In this document: piece by piece, positions 1 to 8,686 of the stretch
Layout of the letters: every line of letters begins with the position of its first letter
Numbering within the stretch: position 1 is the stretch's first letter
From: Streptomyces sp. NBC_00691
GTDB taxonomy: Bacteria > Actinomycetota > Actinomycetes > Streptomycetales > Streptomycetaceae
DNA length: 64,000 nt
Assembly (NCBI RefSeq): GCF_036226665.1
Contig: NZ_CP109007.1
Location: forward strand, 4,256,501 to 4,320,500
Direction: 5' to 3'
Made by a program: the position numbers and the translations under genes
Notes under the pieces: model-generated
Told to the model about the DNA's origin: nothing
Databases searched by the model: none
The model's input: the letters and a program-made list of their open reading frames with translations, nothing else

Positions 1-80
1 ACGCCGGAGATCTGGCCCTGAGCCCGGCGGAGCCGGTTCAGTACCGACTTCAGCTCCGCACCAGCGAGATCCAGTTCCAC
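1..80 (-). CDS. CsoR/RcnR-family metal- or sulfur-sensing repressor, N-terminal part only
   Basis: Reading leftwards from the GTG at 80, the translation begins (M)ELDLAGAELKSVLNRL and continues RRAQGQISGV before the window ends. The LxRxxGQIxGV core is the first helix signature of the CsoR/RcnR/FrmR family (DUF156), small all-helical repressors that sense Cu(I), Ni, persulfides or aldehydes. The GTG at 80 is preferred over one at 86 because AGGAGGA (93-87) sits 6 bases ahead of it. Only about 27 codons are visible, so the Cys/His sensing residues and the ligand cannot be judged. Confidence 0.85.
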   Translation of the reverse strand, partial: MELDLAGAELKSVLNRLRRAQGQISG

Positions 81-96
81 AGCCACTCCTCCTAGA

Positions 97-130
97 TACC
101 CCACGGGGTAATTTACTCCCCACGCGGGGT
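97..130. promoter_or_regulatory. Two GC-tract inverted repeats ahead of the CsoR-type gene
   Basis: TACCCC-AC-GGGGTA at 97-110 is a perfect inverted repeat with 6-base arms. A second, looser one (CCCC-ACGC-GGGG) lies at 118-129. G/C tracts flanked by T/A are the known operator style of CsoR-family repressors, so autoregulation is the natural inference. Nothing further is recognisable in 131-216. Confidence 0.6.
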
Positions 131-216
131 TCCGTCGAAGACCAAGGATGACACCTGCGCCGGGAGACGGGCGTGCACGAGGGCGGGGCGGGCCGGGGCC
201 GGGGCGGGGTCCCGGG

Positions 217-957
217 TCAGGACCCGGGTGCGGGCGCGTACCGGCGGAGGAACATCTCGGCCCCGTCCACGACGAGGCGCTCGCACAGTTCGTCGCCGAG
301 CTCCGCCCCGTGCTGCTCGAACACCATCTGCGGGAAGAGCAGCAGCGAGTAGAGCTGGAGGACGGCGACCTCCAGGTCGGGGATGTCGAGGAGACCCCGG
401 TCCGCGAGGGTGCGCAGGGCGTTCGTGACGGCGGGGTGGTGGCCGGCCGGGCCGTGCGCGCGCCAGGCGCGGCCCAGCTCGGGGAAGCGGTGGACCTCGG
501 TGGCGACGAGGGTGCGCAGGGCGCGGCCCTCGGTGTCGGCGCGTACGGCCCGGCCCCAGGCGCGGCCGGCGTCGGTGAGGGCGGCCTTGAGCGCTTCGGG
601 GCCGTCGGCGTCGACGAGCCGCGCGAGATCGGGCCCGCCGGCCGGCCCTTCGCCGCCCTGGCCGCCGGGGCCGAGCGGCTCGTCGAGGGCGCCCGCGACG
701 ACGGCGGTGAAGAGGGCTTCCTTGCTGCCGAAGTGGTTGTAGACGGTCACCTTGGAGACGCCGGCCTCGGCGGCGATGGCGTCCATGCCGACGCCGAAGC
801 CCTCGCGGAGGAAGAGGTCGCGGGCGGCCCGCACGATCGCCTGCCGCTTGCGGGCTGCGCGGGGGCCGGTGGGGGCGGGCTTGGGGGCCGGAGCGGGCTC
901 GGCGGAGGGCTCGGTCGCCGGTGCGGGGTCGGTGGCCGGTGCGGGCTGGGCGTCCAT
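217..957 (-). CDS. TetR-family transcriptional regulator
   Basis: 246 aa. After a Pro/Ala-rich tail (residues 1-30) come the TetR DNA-binding helices, ARDLFLREGF followed by the recognition segment VSKVTVYNHFGSKEAL (about residues 37-83). The rest is an all-helical ligand-binding domain with no specific signature. It is divergent from the DHA2 exporter at 1022, with only 64 bases between them, and that gap holds a clear inverted repeat. The usual arrangement is a TetR protein repressing itself and the adjacent pump until a toxic ligand binds. The ATG at 957 lacks a strong ribosome site, so the repetitive tail could be partly untranslated. Confidence 0.9.
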   Translation of the reverse strand: MDAQPAPATDPAPATEPSAEPAPAPKPAPTGPRAARKRQAIVRAARDLFLREGFGVGMDAIAAEAGVSKVTVYNHFGSKEALFTAVVAGALDEPLGPGGQGGEGPAGGPDLARLVDADGPEALKAALTDAGRAWGRAVRADTEGRALRTLVATEVHRFPELGRAWRAHGPAGHHPAVTNALRTLADRGLLDIPDLEVAVLQLYSLLLFPQMVFEQHGAELGDELCERLVVDGAEMFLRRYAPAPGS

Positions 958-976
958 GGCCCCACCCTATCCAGGA

Positions 977-1021
977 AACTGTACTCTTGAGTTCAACTGT
1001 ACTGTGCCGTACAGTTCAGTT
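977..1021 (+). promoter_or_regulatory. Divergent promoter with TetR-type operator
   Basis: AACTGTAC (995-1002) and GTACAGTT (1009-1016) form a perfect 8+6+8 inverted repeat. A third direct copy, AACTGTAC, lies at 977-984. The right arm contains the box TACAGT (1010-1015), with TTGAGT (987-992) 17 bases upstream, which predicts transcription starting at or beside the ATG at 1022. A bound repressor would therefore cover the -10 and probably also the promoter of the TetR gene. Confidence 0.7.
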
Positions 1022-2485
1022 ATGTCCACCCACCCCGCCGTACCCTCCCCTGCCCACGACCAGGCGCCCGGGCGGCCCCACAGCCACCCCCGCCCCGACC
1101 CCCGCCGCTGGAAAGCCCTCGCGCTGATCTGCGCGGCCCAGTTCATGCTCGTCCTCGACGTGACCGTGGTGAACGTCGCGCTGCCCGCGCTCGCCACCGA
1201 CCTCGACCTCGGACGCTCGACTCTGACCTGGGTCGTCACCGCGTACACCCTCTGCTTCGGCGGGCTCATGCTCCTCGGCGGACGCCTCGCCGACGCCCTC
1301 GGCGCCCGCCGGGTCCTCCTCACCGGCCTCGCCCTCTTCACCGCCGCGTCCCTGGCCTGCGGCCTCGCGCCGAACGCCGGCGTGCTCCTCGGCGGCCGGA
1401 TCGTCCAGGGCATCGGCGCCGCGCTGCTCTCCCCGGCGGCCCTCGCCCTGGTCACGACGGTGTTCCACGGCCCGGAGAAGCCCAGGGCGCTGGGCGTCTG
1501 GGCGGCCGTCGGCGGTACGGGATCGGCGGTGGGCGTCCTGCTCGGCGGCGCGCTCACCTCGGGCCCCGGCTGGCCGTGGATCTTCTACGTCAACGTCCCG
1601 GTGGGCCTCGCGGTCCTGGCGGCCCTCCCCAGGTTCGTACCGGCGACGGCGCGGCCCGCGCGGCGCGGCGCGGGACTCGACGTCCCCGGCGCCCTCCTCG
1701 TCACGACGGCGACCGGCGCACTCGTCTACGGCCTGGTCACGGCGGGCGACTCCGGCTGGACGTCGACGGCGACGCTGCTGCCCCTCCTGGGCGCGCTCGT
1801 CCTCTACGCAGCCTTCGCGGCGACCGAACGGAAGGCCCGCACCCCGCTGATGGACCTGCGGATGCTCACCCGGCGACCCGTCGTCGTGGGCTCACTCCTC
1901 ATGCTGGTCGCGACGGCGCTGCTGATCTCGTTCTTCTTCCTGGGCTCGATGCACCTCCAGCACCTCCACCACCTCGGCGCCCTCCGCACCGGCCTGCTGT
2001 TCCTCCCGGTGGCCCTCACCACGGCGATCGGCGCCCACTTGGGCTCCCGCCTGGTGAGCACGGCCGGCCCGCGCGTCTGCGCGACGGGAGGCCTGACGGT
2101 GGCGGCCCTCGGCTGCCTCCCGCTGGTCCTCGTCGACCCCGCGTCCGGCCCGTGGACCACGCTCCTCCCGTCCCTCGCGACGGCGTCGCTCGGCCTCGGC
2201 GCGGTCTTCGTCACGGCGACGACGACGGCCCTGGGCCTGATCGCCCCCACCGAGGCGGGCCTCGCCTCCGGCATCGTGAACACCTTCCACGAACTGGGCG
2301 GCTCCATCGGCGTCGCGCTCGTCTCCACCCTGGCCCTGACCGCCACGACCACCCCGACCCCCACCGGCCTGACCGCCGCGTACACCCTCTGCACCGCCAC
2401 AGCGGCCACCGCCGCCCTCGCCGCCCCCCTCCTCATCCCAAGGGGCCGCCCCCACCTGACGGGCGGCCCGCACGGGATGCACTGA
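1022..2485 (+). CDS. MFS exporter, DHA2 (EmrB/QacA) drug-efflux family
   Basis: 487 aa with a hydrophobic pattern compatible with 14 membrane helices. Helix 1 contains VLDVTVVNVALPAL, a hallmark of the DHA2 family. Motif A is GGRLADALGARR (about residues 85-97), and a Gly-rich motif-C-like GGTGSAVGVLLGG follows near 160. It is predicted to export toxic compounds by proton antiport. No Shine-Dalgarno precedes the ATG, and a -10 box ends 7 bases upstream, so the mRNA is probably leaderless. The divergent TetR gene at 217-957 is the likely repressor. The substrate cannot be predicted. Confidence 0.92.
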   Translation: MSTHPAVPSPAHDQAPGRPHSHPRPDPRRWKALALICAAQFMLVLDVTVVNVALPALATDLDLGRSTLTWVVTAYTLCFGGLMLLGGRLADALGARRVLLTGLALFTAASLACGLAPNAGVLLGGRIVQGIGAALLSPAALALVTTVFHGPEKPRALGVWAAVGGTGSAVGVLLGGALTSGPGWPWIFYVNVPVGLAVLAALPRFVPATARPARRGAGLDVPGALLVTTATGALVYGLVTAGDSGWTSTATLLPLLGALVLYAAFAATERKARTPLMDLRMLTRRPVVVGSLLMLVATALLISFFFLGSMHLQHLHHLGALRTGLLFLPVALTTAIGAHLGSRLVSTAGPRVCATGGLTVAALGCLPLVLVDPASGPWTTLLPSLATASLGLGAVFVTATTTALGLIAPTEAGLASGIVNTFHELGGSIGVALVSTLALTATTTPTPTGLTAAYTLCTATAATAALAAPLLIPRGRPHLTGGPHGMH

Positions 2486-2509
2486 ACCGATCCCGGAGAC
2501 GTGCTCGGT

Positions 2510-3052
2510 TCAGAGCGGGGCCAACATCATCAGGACCTCGTCCCGGTCGTCCCCGGGCGCCAGCCGAAGCGCCCCGGGCCACCGTCCGACCTCCCGCCAG
2601 CCGAGCCGCCCGTAGAAGGCCTCCAGGCCGACGCCGCCGCGCGCGGCGAGCCGGAGCTGCTCGAGCCCCATCTCGTCGCGGGCGATCTCCCGTACGCGGG
2701 ACATGAGGGCGGCCCCGATCCCGCGCCCGCGCAGACCCGTCCGGGTCTGGACGTGGTGGAGCGTCCCCCAGTGCGCCACGAGCCGGAAGTCGTCGCGGCG
2801 GACGTGCAGCCATCCGGCGAGGCCGCCGTCGACCGACGCGACCAGAAGACGGCTCGACCCGGGGCCGAGGCCCGCGACGAGGGCGTCGACCGCGGGGCCG
2901 GCCAGGTCCGTGCCGATCGGCGGGAAGGGGAAACCCGCCGCGCCACCCGCGTTGGTCACCTCGATCCAGCACTCGATGAGTTCGTCCCGCAGCTCCGGGG
3001 AGACATCATCCGGAGCCGTGAACTGTCGAAGAACGAGGGGTCCGATATCCAC
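2510..3052 (-). CDS. GNAT-family N-acetyltransferase
   Basis: 180 aa. The acetyl-CoA pyrophosphate loop is visible as RGRGIGAALM (about residues 108-117), preceded by the beta-strand HVQTRTG and followed by a C-terminal FYGRLGW motif; both are standard in GNAT enzymes. It should transfer an acetyl group to an amine on a small molecule or protein; the substrate is unknown. It starts at GTG 3052, with GAGG about 8 bases upstream. It is convergent with the exporter gene and stands alone. Confidence 0.88.
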   Translation of the reverse strand: MDIGPLVLRQFTAPDDVSPELRDELIECWIEVTNAGGAAGFPFPPIGTDLAGPAVDALVAGLGPGSSRLLVASVDGGLAGWLHVRRDDFRLVAHWGTLHHVQTRTGLRGRGIGAALMSRVREIARDEMGLEQLRLAARGGVGLEAFYGRLGWREVGRWPGALRLAPGDDRDEVLMMLAPL

Positions 3053-3110
3053 GCGGCGATCCTCGCACCCGGTACGGACAGCGCCGGGTGCGAGGAAGCG
3101 GAATCGGGGG

Positions 3111-3527
3111 TCAGTCCTGGCTCGGGCCCCGTTCGTCGACCGGGCGGATGACCACCGCGTACTCCGGGGCGCCGGAGGGCTGCGGGCAGCGGGCCACCTG
3201 GGCGGCGATCTCCGTCACGCGTTCCAGGGAGGCGCAGTCGAGGAGCCAGTAGCCCGCGATGACCTCCTTGGTCTCCGCGTAGGGGCCGTCGGTGACGACC
3301 GGCTTCCCGTCGCCGTCCACCGTCACGAAACGGGCCGTGGACGGGGCCGCCAGGCCCTGGGCGTCGAGCATCTCGCCCTTCGCCGACAGCTCCTCGTTGA
3401 TCGCGTTCATGTGCTCGAACATCGCCTTGAGGTCCGGCTTGGTCCAGGCGGGGCTGTCGTCGGTGGGGCGGCCCACCATGGCCTCGTAGTCGGCCTCACT
3501 GCCCTGCACCATCACCAGGTACTTCAT
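3111..3527 (-). CDS. YCII-related (DGPF) domain protein
   Basis: 138 aa beginning MKYLVMVQGSEADYE and containing VVTDGPYAETKEVIAGYW, the DGP(F/Y)xETKE motif that defines the YCII/DGPF family of small alpha/beta-barrel proteins. Members are often encoded beside ECF sigma factors or act as possible small-molecule enzymes. Here there is no sigma gene next to it, so no role can be assigned. The start at 3527 is supported by GAGGAGGAC just upstream. The open frame continues upstream, but without similarity. Confidence 0.88.
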   Translation of the reverse strand: MKYLVMVQGSEADYEAMVGRPTDDSPAWTKPDLKAMFEHMNAINEELSAKGEMLDAQGLAAPSTARFVTVDGDGKPVVTDGPYAETKEVIAGYWLLDCASLERVTEIAAQVARCPQPSGAPEYAVVIRPVDERGPSQD

Positions 3528-3692
3528 GACGTCCTCCTCGTCCTCACGTCCTGTGCGGCCGGTTCCCCGCTTTCGGGGGGTGCCGCGTACTGCCTCTCGC
3601 AGGACAGTCGGAGCGGAGGGCCGGTTCTCGACACCGCGCGGGCCGCGGCCGGAAAAACCGGAGAAATCACCCGCCCGCACGATGATCTGCGT

Positions 3693-4322
3693 GTGAACGC
3701 CTTCAGCTACTCCGCCGCCTTCATCACCTTCTTCTCCGTCGTCGGCCCCCCGAAGGTCCTCCTCTCCTTCGCCGGCCTCGCCCAGGTCCACCCGGTGAGC
3801 CAGTTGAGGACCGTCGCCCTCATCTCCTCGGGCGCGGCCGTCCTCGTCGGCCTGGTCATCGGCATCACCGCCCCCTGGGTGCTGAACGTCTTCCACATCA
3901 GCACCCCCGCGCTCCAGCTCGCCGGCGGCGTCATCTTCTTCATCTACGCCGTCGGGCTCGTCCTCGGCCTCCACTTCGGCACCGGCACCACCCAGCAGGA
4001 CGCCCCCGACCTGACGAGCGCCGTGCGCGAGCTGCTCATCCCGTACGTGGTCAGCCCGCTCGCCATGACGGCCGTGCTCATCGAGGCGGCCGCCCGCGAC
4101 TCCTTCACCTGGCGCTCGACCGTCGTCGGCGCGTACGTGTCCGTCATCGCGCTCGACCTGATCTGCGTCCTGCTGCTCGCCCCCGCCCTGCGCCGCACCC
4201 ACCACGCCACGATCGAGCTCCTCGGCCGTCTGCTCGGCCTGCTGCTCGCCGCCGTCGGCGTGGACCTGGTCCTGGACGGTCTCGCGGACCTGGGCGTCCC
4301 GGGCCTCTACACGCGCCACTGA
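3693..4322 (+). CDS. MarC-family (UPF0056) integral membrane protein
   Basis: 209 aa and strongly hydrophobic, with about six predicted membrane helices. It begins VNAFSYSAAFITFFSVVGPPKVLLSF; the early conserved Pro-Pro and a second-half PYVVSPLAM repeat this family's internal duplication. MarC proteins are inner-membrane proteins of unknown transport role; the old antibiotic-resistance name has not held up. The GTG at 3693 is chosen because the hydrophobic sequence starts there. The box GATGAT lies 6 bases upstream, so the mRNA may be leaderless. Confidence 0.82.
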   Translation: MNAFSYSAAFITFFSVVGPPKVLLSFAGLAQVHPVSQLRTVALISSGAAVLVGLVIGITAPWVLNVFHISTPALQLAGGVIFFIYAVGLVLGLHFGTGTTQQDAPDLTSAVRELLIPYVVSPLAMTAVLIEAAARDSFTWRSTVVGAYVSVIALDLICVLLLAPALRRTHHATIELLGRLLGLLLAAVGVDLVLDGLADLGVPGLYTRH

Positions 4323-4346
4323 TCCCGGAAGCGGGGCGAACCGCGC

Positions 4347-5600
4347 TCAGGCGCCCAACTCCCGCTCCAGCGGCGTACGGAACCGAGGCGTCACCCGTAC
4401 GTCCCCGATCCACCCCGCGAGCCGCTCCGCCTCCGCGCCGATCACCCGCCCGGCCGCTGAGCCCGCGTCCGTCAGCATCCGGTGGACGATCTCGCCGTCC
4501 GGGCGCTGCGCCCAGCCGCCGACGATCCGGCCGTCCCACCACACCGTCGGCCCGATGTTCCCGCTGCGGTCGAACAGCGCCGCCCGGTGCTCCGGGTCCA
4601 GGTACCAGTCACGGGCCTGCCAGCCCATCGCCGTCGGATCGAGCGCGGGCAGCAGCGCCGCCCACGGCTCCGGCTCCTCCGCCCGCTCCGACACGGGGTC
4701 GAGGTCGTCGGGAAGGACGAAGCCGGTCCCCTCGTCGAGGGTCACCGGCAGCGCCCCGACCGCGGCGAGCGCCCCGCGCACATCCGTCACCTTCCACCCC
4801 GTCCACCACTTCAGATCCGCCTCGGTGGCGGGCCCGCTGGCCCGGAGCCACCGCCGGATCAGTGCGGCCCGCGCCGACGCGGGACCGGGATCCTGAAGGG
4901 CTGCCGGACCGGGATCCCGGGAGGCAAGGGGATCCGGCCGGGCGTCGGGACCGGCGGGGCGCGCCCACCGGAACCGGCTGGACGTCCACGTGCCCAGCGG
5001 CCGGCCCCGCACGATCCGCCCCTCCATGCCGAGCACCCGCAGCACCCGGCTCGCGACGGACTGGACACCCTCCTGCCGGGTGCCCTTCCCGTACACGTAC
5101 GTCGATCTCAACACCGGTACGGCCTTGCCGAGTTCGGCCCCGGTCGCCTCGCCCCGTACGGCCAGCTCGGCGAGGACGAGCCGCTCGGTCTCCGCCAGCC
5201 AGGCGGCGTCGAAGTCGCTCCCGGCCGCCAAGTGCTGGATCAGCGTGCCGCGTTCACGGACGGCGGCCGGACCGGTCGTCGAGACCTGGACGGCCGGGGC
5301 GAGCGCGGCGGGGAGGACGAAGACCGTGTGCCGCATGCCGTGCATCCGGACCAGCGACCGTTCCTCGTACAGCGCCCGCTCGACGTCCGCCACGGGCCCG
5401 GCCTTCCCCGCCAGCCGCGCCCCCACGGCGAGGAACACACTCGCCGGGTCCGTCCCGTGCAGCGCGACGAGCGACTCCGCGACCTCCTCCGCCGACCCGG
5501 CCCGCGCACTCCCGGCCAGCCTGTGCCGGAGCCCGAGCCGCGCCCTGCGCTCGGCGGCGTCGATCGTCCTCTTCCGCTTCTCACCCATGCGGCCAAGCAT
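4347..5600 (-). CDS. Winged helix DNA-binding domain protein (HTH_42/AlkZ-like family)
   Basis: 417 aa. Recognisable family segments are LVALHGTDPASVFLAVGAR, LVRMHGMRHTVFVLP and a C-terminal DRSGNIGPTVWWDGRIVGGW. These identify the winged-helix family PF06224, which includes the AlkZ/YcaQ DNA glycosylases that unhook crosslinks or excise alkylated bases. A glycosylase role is plausible but not shown. The ATG at 5600 is 4 bases after the stop of the upstream hydrolase gene, so the two are probably cotranscribed. A second in-frame ATG at 5588 is an alternative start. Confidence 0.85.
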   Translation of the reverse strand: MLGRMGEKRKRTIDAAERRARLGLRHRLAGSARAGSAEEVAESLVALHGTDPASVFLAVGARLAGKAGPVADVERALYEERSLVRMHGMRHTVFVLPAALAPAVQVSTTGPAAVRERGTLIQHLAAGSDFDAAWLAETERLVLAELAVRGEATGAELGKAVPVLRSTYVYGKGTRQEGVQSVASRVLRVLGMEGRIVRGRPLGTWTSSRFRWARPAGPDARPDPLASRDPGPAALQDPGPASARAALIRRWLRASGPATEADLKWWTGWKVTDVRGALAAVGALPVTLDEGTGFVLPDDLDPVSERAEEPEPWAALLPALDPTAMGWQARDWYLDPEHRAALFDRSGNIGPTVWWDGRIVGGWAQRPDGEIVHRMLTDAGSAAGRVIGAEAERLAGWIGDVRVTPRFRTPLERELGA

Positions 5601-5604
5601 GGCC

Positions 5605-6405
5605 TCACACCCCGACGGGGACGAGGAAATCCGTCACGGTCGCCACGAACTCGTCCTCCTTCTCGAAGAAGACGACATGCCCGGCGTCGATCTCGGCGTA
5701 CGCGCTGCCGCCGATGGCCGCGTGCAGCTCCCGGCTGTTCTCCACCGGCACGGTGGCGTCCTGCGCGCACCCCACGACCAGCGTCGGCGCCGTGATCCGG
5801 GGCAGCAGCGCCCGGATGTCGACCTCCAGGTCGAGTGCCACGTGCCGCAGCGTGCCCGGGGTGGGCGGCATGTTGGGGATGAGCGCCTCGACGCCCTCGC
5901 GGCCCACGGAATTGAGGAACCCGCGGCTGAACCCGGTCATGGTCACGCTCCGCCCGAAGCCCGCCGGATCGAACTCCCCGAGCCGCTGCCAGAGCGTGAA
6001 CAGGTTCCGCAGGTACTCGTCGCCCTCGGTGTGCGCCCACCCCGCGACCAGGACGAGCCGGTGGACCAGGTCCGGGCGGAGGGCCGCGACGGCCGCCGAG
6101 ACCGGGGAGCCCATGGAGAACCCGAGCAGGTCCACGGGGCCGGTGCCCGCGTCCTCGATCACGGCGATCACCTGCGCGGCGAGCGACTCGACGGTCAGCG
6201 GACCACCGTCGTCCACGGTCCGGTCGGCGCCGGACAGGTCCAGGGTGACGACCGTACGGCCGGTGGCGAAACGGGGAGTGGTCTGCCCCCAGTTGACGAC
6301 GGCGCCACCGGATCCGGTGCCGTGGACGAGGAGAAGGGCGGGCCCGTCGCCCGAACCTTCGACGTCGTAGCGGACGAGGGCGGTGCCGACGGTGACGGTG
6401 GCCAT
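5605..6405 (-). CDS. Alpha/beta-fold hydrolase
   Basis: 266 aa. The oxyanion region is LLLVHGTGSGG, the nucleophile elbow is GFSMGS, the acid is probably in CAQDATVPVENS, and the histidine is in DAGHVVFFE. All catalytic-triad elements of an alpha/beta hydrolase are therefore present. The start at 6405 follows GGAG by 8 bases; an in-frame extension upstream carries no family similarity. It is divergent from an XRE/MmyB regulator at 6620. MmyB-type regulators are commonly paired with a divergent metabolic gene they control, so repression by that neighbour is a reasonable inference. Confidence 0.9.
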   Translation of the reverse strand: MATVTVGTALVRYDVEGSGDGPALLLVHGTGSGGAVVNWGQTTPRFATGRTVVTLDLSGADRTVDDGGPLTVESLAAQVIAVIEDAGTGPVDLLGFSMGSPVSAAVAALRPDLVHRLVLVAGWAHTEGDEYLRNLFTLWQRLGEFDPAGFGRSVTMTGFSRGFLNSVGREGVEALIPNMPPTPGTLRHVALDLEVDIRALLPRITAPTLVVGCAQDATVPVENSRELHAAIGGSAYAEIDAGHVVFFEKEDEFVATVTDFLVPVGV

Positions 6406-6619
6406 GAGGGCGCTCCAAGAGGTGAGGAAGGGGTGGGTCGGGAGGGGTGTCGTTGGCCGACACCCGGAACCCTGCCTCCCGCCGGAAGGGGACGGGAGAG
6501 CCCTTCCGACCCTGGGACCGGCAGTCCCTGGATCAGCTCGGGAAGACGTGCGACGGTGCTGCGCGGGCCCGTTGGAGGGCCCGGAGGAGCCCCCGACGAA
6601 GATCCGCGAGGATGACCGC

Positions 6620-7471
6620 ATGACGACGATCGACCGCCGTGAACTCGCCGACTTCCTCCGCCGTACCCGCGACCGGGTCCGGCCGCAGGACGTGGGCCTC
6701 CCGGTGGGGCCCCGGCGCCGTACGCCCGGACTGCGCCGCGAGGAGGTCGCCCAGCTGGCCGGGATGTCCTCCGACTACTACATCCGCCTGGAGCAGGCCC
6801 GCGGCCCGCAGCCCTCGCCGCAGATGCTCGCCGCGCTCGCCCGCGCGCTGCGCCTCGACACCGACGGGCGCGACCACCTGTACCTCCTGGCGGGGCACCG
6901 CCCGCCGGCGGGCCCGACGGCCGGCGACCATGTCTCACCCGGCCTGCTCCACCTCCTGGACCAGCTGCGGACCACGCCCGCGCAGGTCCTGAGCGATCTG
7001 GGGGACGTACTCGCGCAGAACGAGATGGCCCGCGCGCTGCTCGGCGGGGTGTGCACGGTGTCGGAGCACGGCCGGAACGTGGCGTGGCGCTGGTTCGCCG
7101 ATCCGGAGGCCCGGACGGCGTACCCGGCCGAGGAGCACGCGTACCACAGCCGCCTCCATGTCGCCGATCTGCGCGCGGCGTTCGGCCGCCGCTCGGGCGA
7201 TCCCGCGGTGACCCGGCTGGTGGAGCGGCTGCGGGGGGCGAGCGAGGAGTTCACGGAGCTGTGGGAACGACACGAGGTGGCGGTCCGCCGGCACAACCGG
7301 ATGAGGGTCACGCACCCGGTGATCGGCCCGGTGGACCTGGACTGCCAGGTGCTGCTCGCCCCGGAGGGCGAGCAGCGCCTCGTCCTGTTCACCCCGCCGC
7401 CGGGCACGGACGCGGGGGAGCGGCTGGCGCTGCTCGGGGTGGTGGGCACGGAGCAGTTCACGAGGGGGTGA
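6620..7471 (+). CDS. XRE-family regulator with MmyB-like ligand-binding domain
   Basis: 283 aa. Residues 1-80 form a helix-turn-helix of the type RRTPGLRREEVAQLAGMSSDYYIRLEQ, followed by PSPQMLAALARAL. The C-terminal 180 residues match the MmyB-like PAS-type domain (LLDQLRTTPAQVLSDLGDVLAQN, then WRWFADPEAR), which binds small hydrophobic ligands. The start at 6620 is chosen for MTTIDRREL and a GAGGAT 8-9 bases upstream. Divergent from the hydrolase at 5605-6405, its likely target. The space to the next gene (7472-7625) holds two imperfect copies of a CGGCGAGGCCG-type repeat near 7534 and 7571. Confidence 0.9.
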   Translation: MTTIDRRELADFLRRTRDRVRPQDVGLPVGPRRRTPGLRREEVAQLAGMSSDYYIRLEQARGPQPSPQMLAALARALRLDTDGRDHLYLLAGHRPPAGPTAGDHVSPGLLHLLDQLRTTPAQVLSDLGDVLAQNEMARALLGGVCTVSEHGRNVAWRWFADPEARTAYPAEEHAYHSRLHVADLRAAFGRRSGDPAVTRLVERLRGASEEFTELWERHEVAVRRHNRMRVTHPVIGPVDLDCQVLLAPEGEQRLVLFTPPPGTDAGERLALLGVVGTEQFTRG

Positions 7472-7625
7472 GGGCCGGCGGAGCGGTTCGCGAGGGGGCG
7501 AGGGCGGCCGGAGCAGGCGCTGCCGCCCCACCCCGGCGAGGCCGGGTGGCCTTGTCGGCTCTGCCGCCTTCGGCGAGGCCGAGTGGCCCTGTCGGCCCAG
7601 TCGCCCCACCGGGATCAGCTCCCCC

Positions 7626-8684
7626 TTAGCCGGCCGCCCGCTCCTCCAGCGGTCGACGCCGCAGCGCGGACTGGGTGAGGAAGGGCGGCTGCCAGGCGCC
7701 GTCCGCGCGGTAGAGGTTCGTGCCCGGCGGCACGATCGCGTCGATCCGGTCCAGGACCTCGTCCGTGAGGACGACGGGCGCGCCCTTCAACAGCCCCTCC
7801 AGCTGGTCCATCGTCCTCGGCCCGATGATGACCGACGTCACGGCCGGGTGCGAGGCGGCGAAGGCGAGGGCGAGCTCGGGCAGGGAGCAGCCGATCTCGT
7901 CGGCGAGCGCGATGAACTCCTCGACGGCGTCGAGCTTGGCGGCGTTGCCCGGGAGCGCCGGGTCGAAGCGGTGCGGGGTGAGCGCGGCGCGCCCGCGGGT
8001 GAGGTCGATCGGCTGTCCCTTGCGGTACTTGCCGGTGAGGAAGCCGGAGGCGAGCGGAGCCCAGGTCAGGACACCCATCCCGTACCGCTGGGCGACGGGC
8101 AGGACGGAGGCCTCGACGCCCCGCGCCAGCAGCGAGTACGGCGGCTGCTCGGAGCGGAAGCGGCGCAGGCCGCGCCGTTCGGCGACGGCGTGGGCCTCGA
8201 CGATCTCCTCGGCGGGGAAGGTGGAGCAGCCGAACGCCCGGATCTTGCCCTGGCCGACGAGATCGCCGAGGACGTCGAGGGTCTCCTCGATGTCCGTGCG
8301 GTGGTCGGGCCGGTGGACCTGGTAGAGGTCGATCCAGTCGGTGCCGAGCCGCTTGAGGCTGTTCTCGACGGCCCGGGTGATCCAACGGCGCGAGAGGCCA
8401 CCCCGGTTGGGACCCTCGTCGCCGACGGGGAAGTACACCTTGGTGGCGAGGACGGTCGCGTCCCGCCGGCTGGAGTCGCGCAGTGCCTTGCCGACGATCT
8501 CCTCGGACTCGCCGGAGGAGTACATGTCGGCGGTGTCGACGAAGTTGATGCCCCGGTCGAGGGCGGCATGGATGACCCGTACGGAATCCGCGTGGTCAGG
8601 ATTGCCGACGGCACCGAACATCATGGTGCCGAGGCAGTACGTACTTACTTCGAACCCGGTCCCGCCGAGTACCCGATAGCGCAT
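7626..8684 (-). CDS. Aldo/keto reductase
   Basis: 352 aa, NADPH-dependent oxidoreductase of the AKR superfamily with a TIM barrel. The catalytic tetrad is visible: Asp and Tyr in NFVDTADMY, Lys in VLATKVYFP and His in LYQVHRPD. The C-terminal SVIIGPRTMDQLEG is the cofactor phosphate-binding segment. It lies 9 bases after the upstream hydrolase gene, so it is probably the third gene of an ArsR-type regulator/hydrolase/reductase operon. Oddly, no Shine-Dalgarno precedes the ATG. Instead a TAGAGT box lies exactly at -12 to -7 inside an inverted repeat, suggesting an extra leaderless promoter. Confidence 0.93.
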   Translation of the reverse strand: MRYRVLGGTGFEVSTYCLGTMMFGAVGNPDHADSVRVIHAALDRGINFVDTADMYSSGESEEIVGKALRDSSRRDATVLATKVYFPVGDEGPNRGGLSRRWITRAVENSLKRLGTDWIDLYQVHRPDHRTDIEETLDVLGDLVGQGKIRAFGCSTFPAEEIVEAHAVAERRGLRRFRSEQPPYSLLARGVEASVLPVAQRYGMGVLTWAPLASGFLTGKYRKGQPIDLTRGRAALTPHRFDPALPGNAAKLDAVEEFIALADEIGCSLPELALAFAASHPAVTSVIIGPRTMDQLEGLLKGAPVVLTDEVLDRIDAIVPPGTNLYRADGAWQPPFLTQSALRRRPLEERAAG

Positions 8685-8686
8685 GC

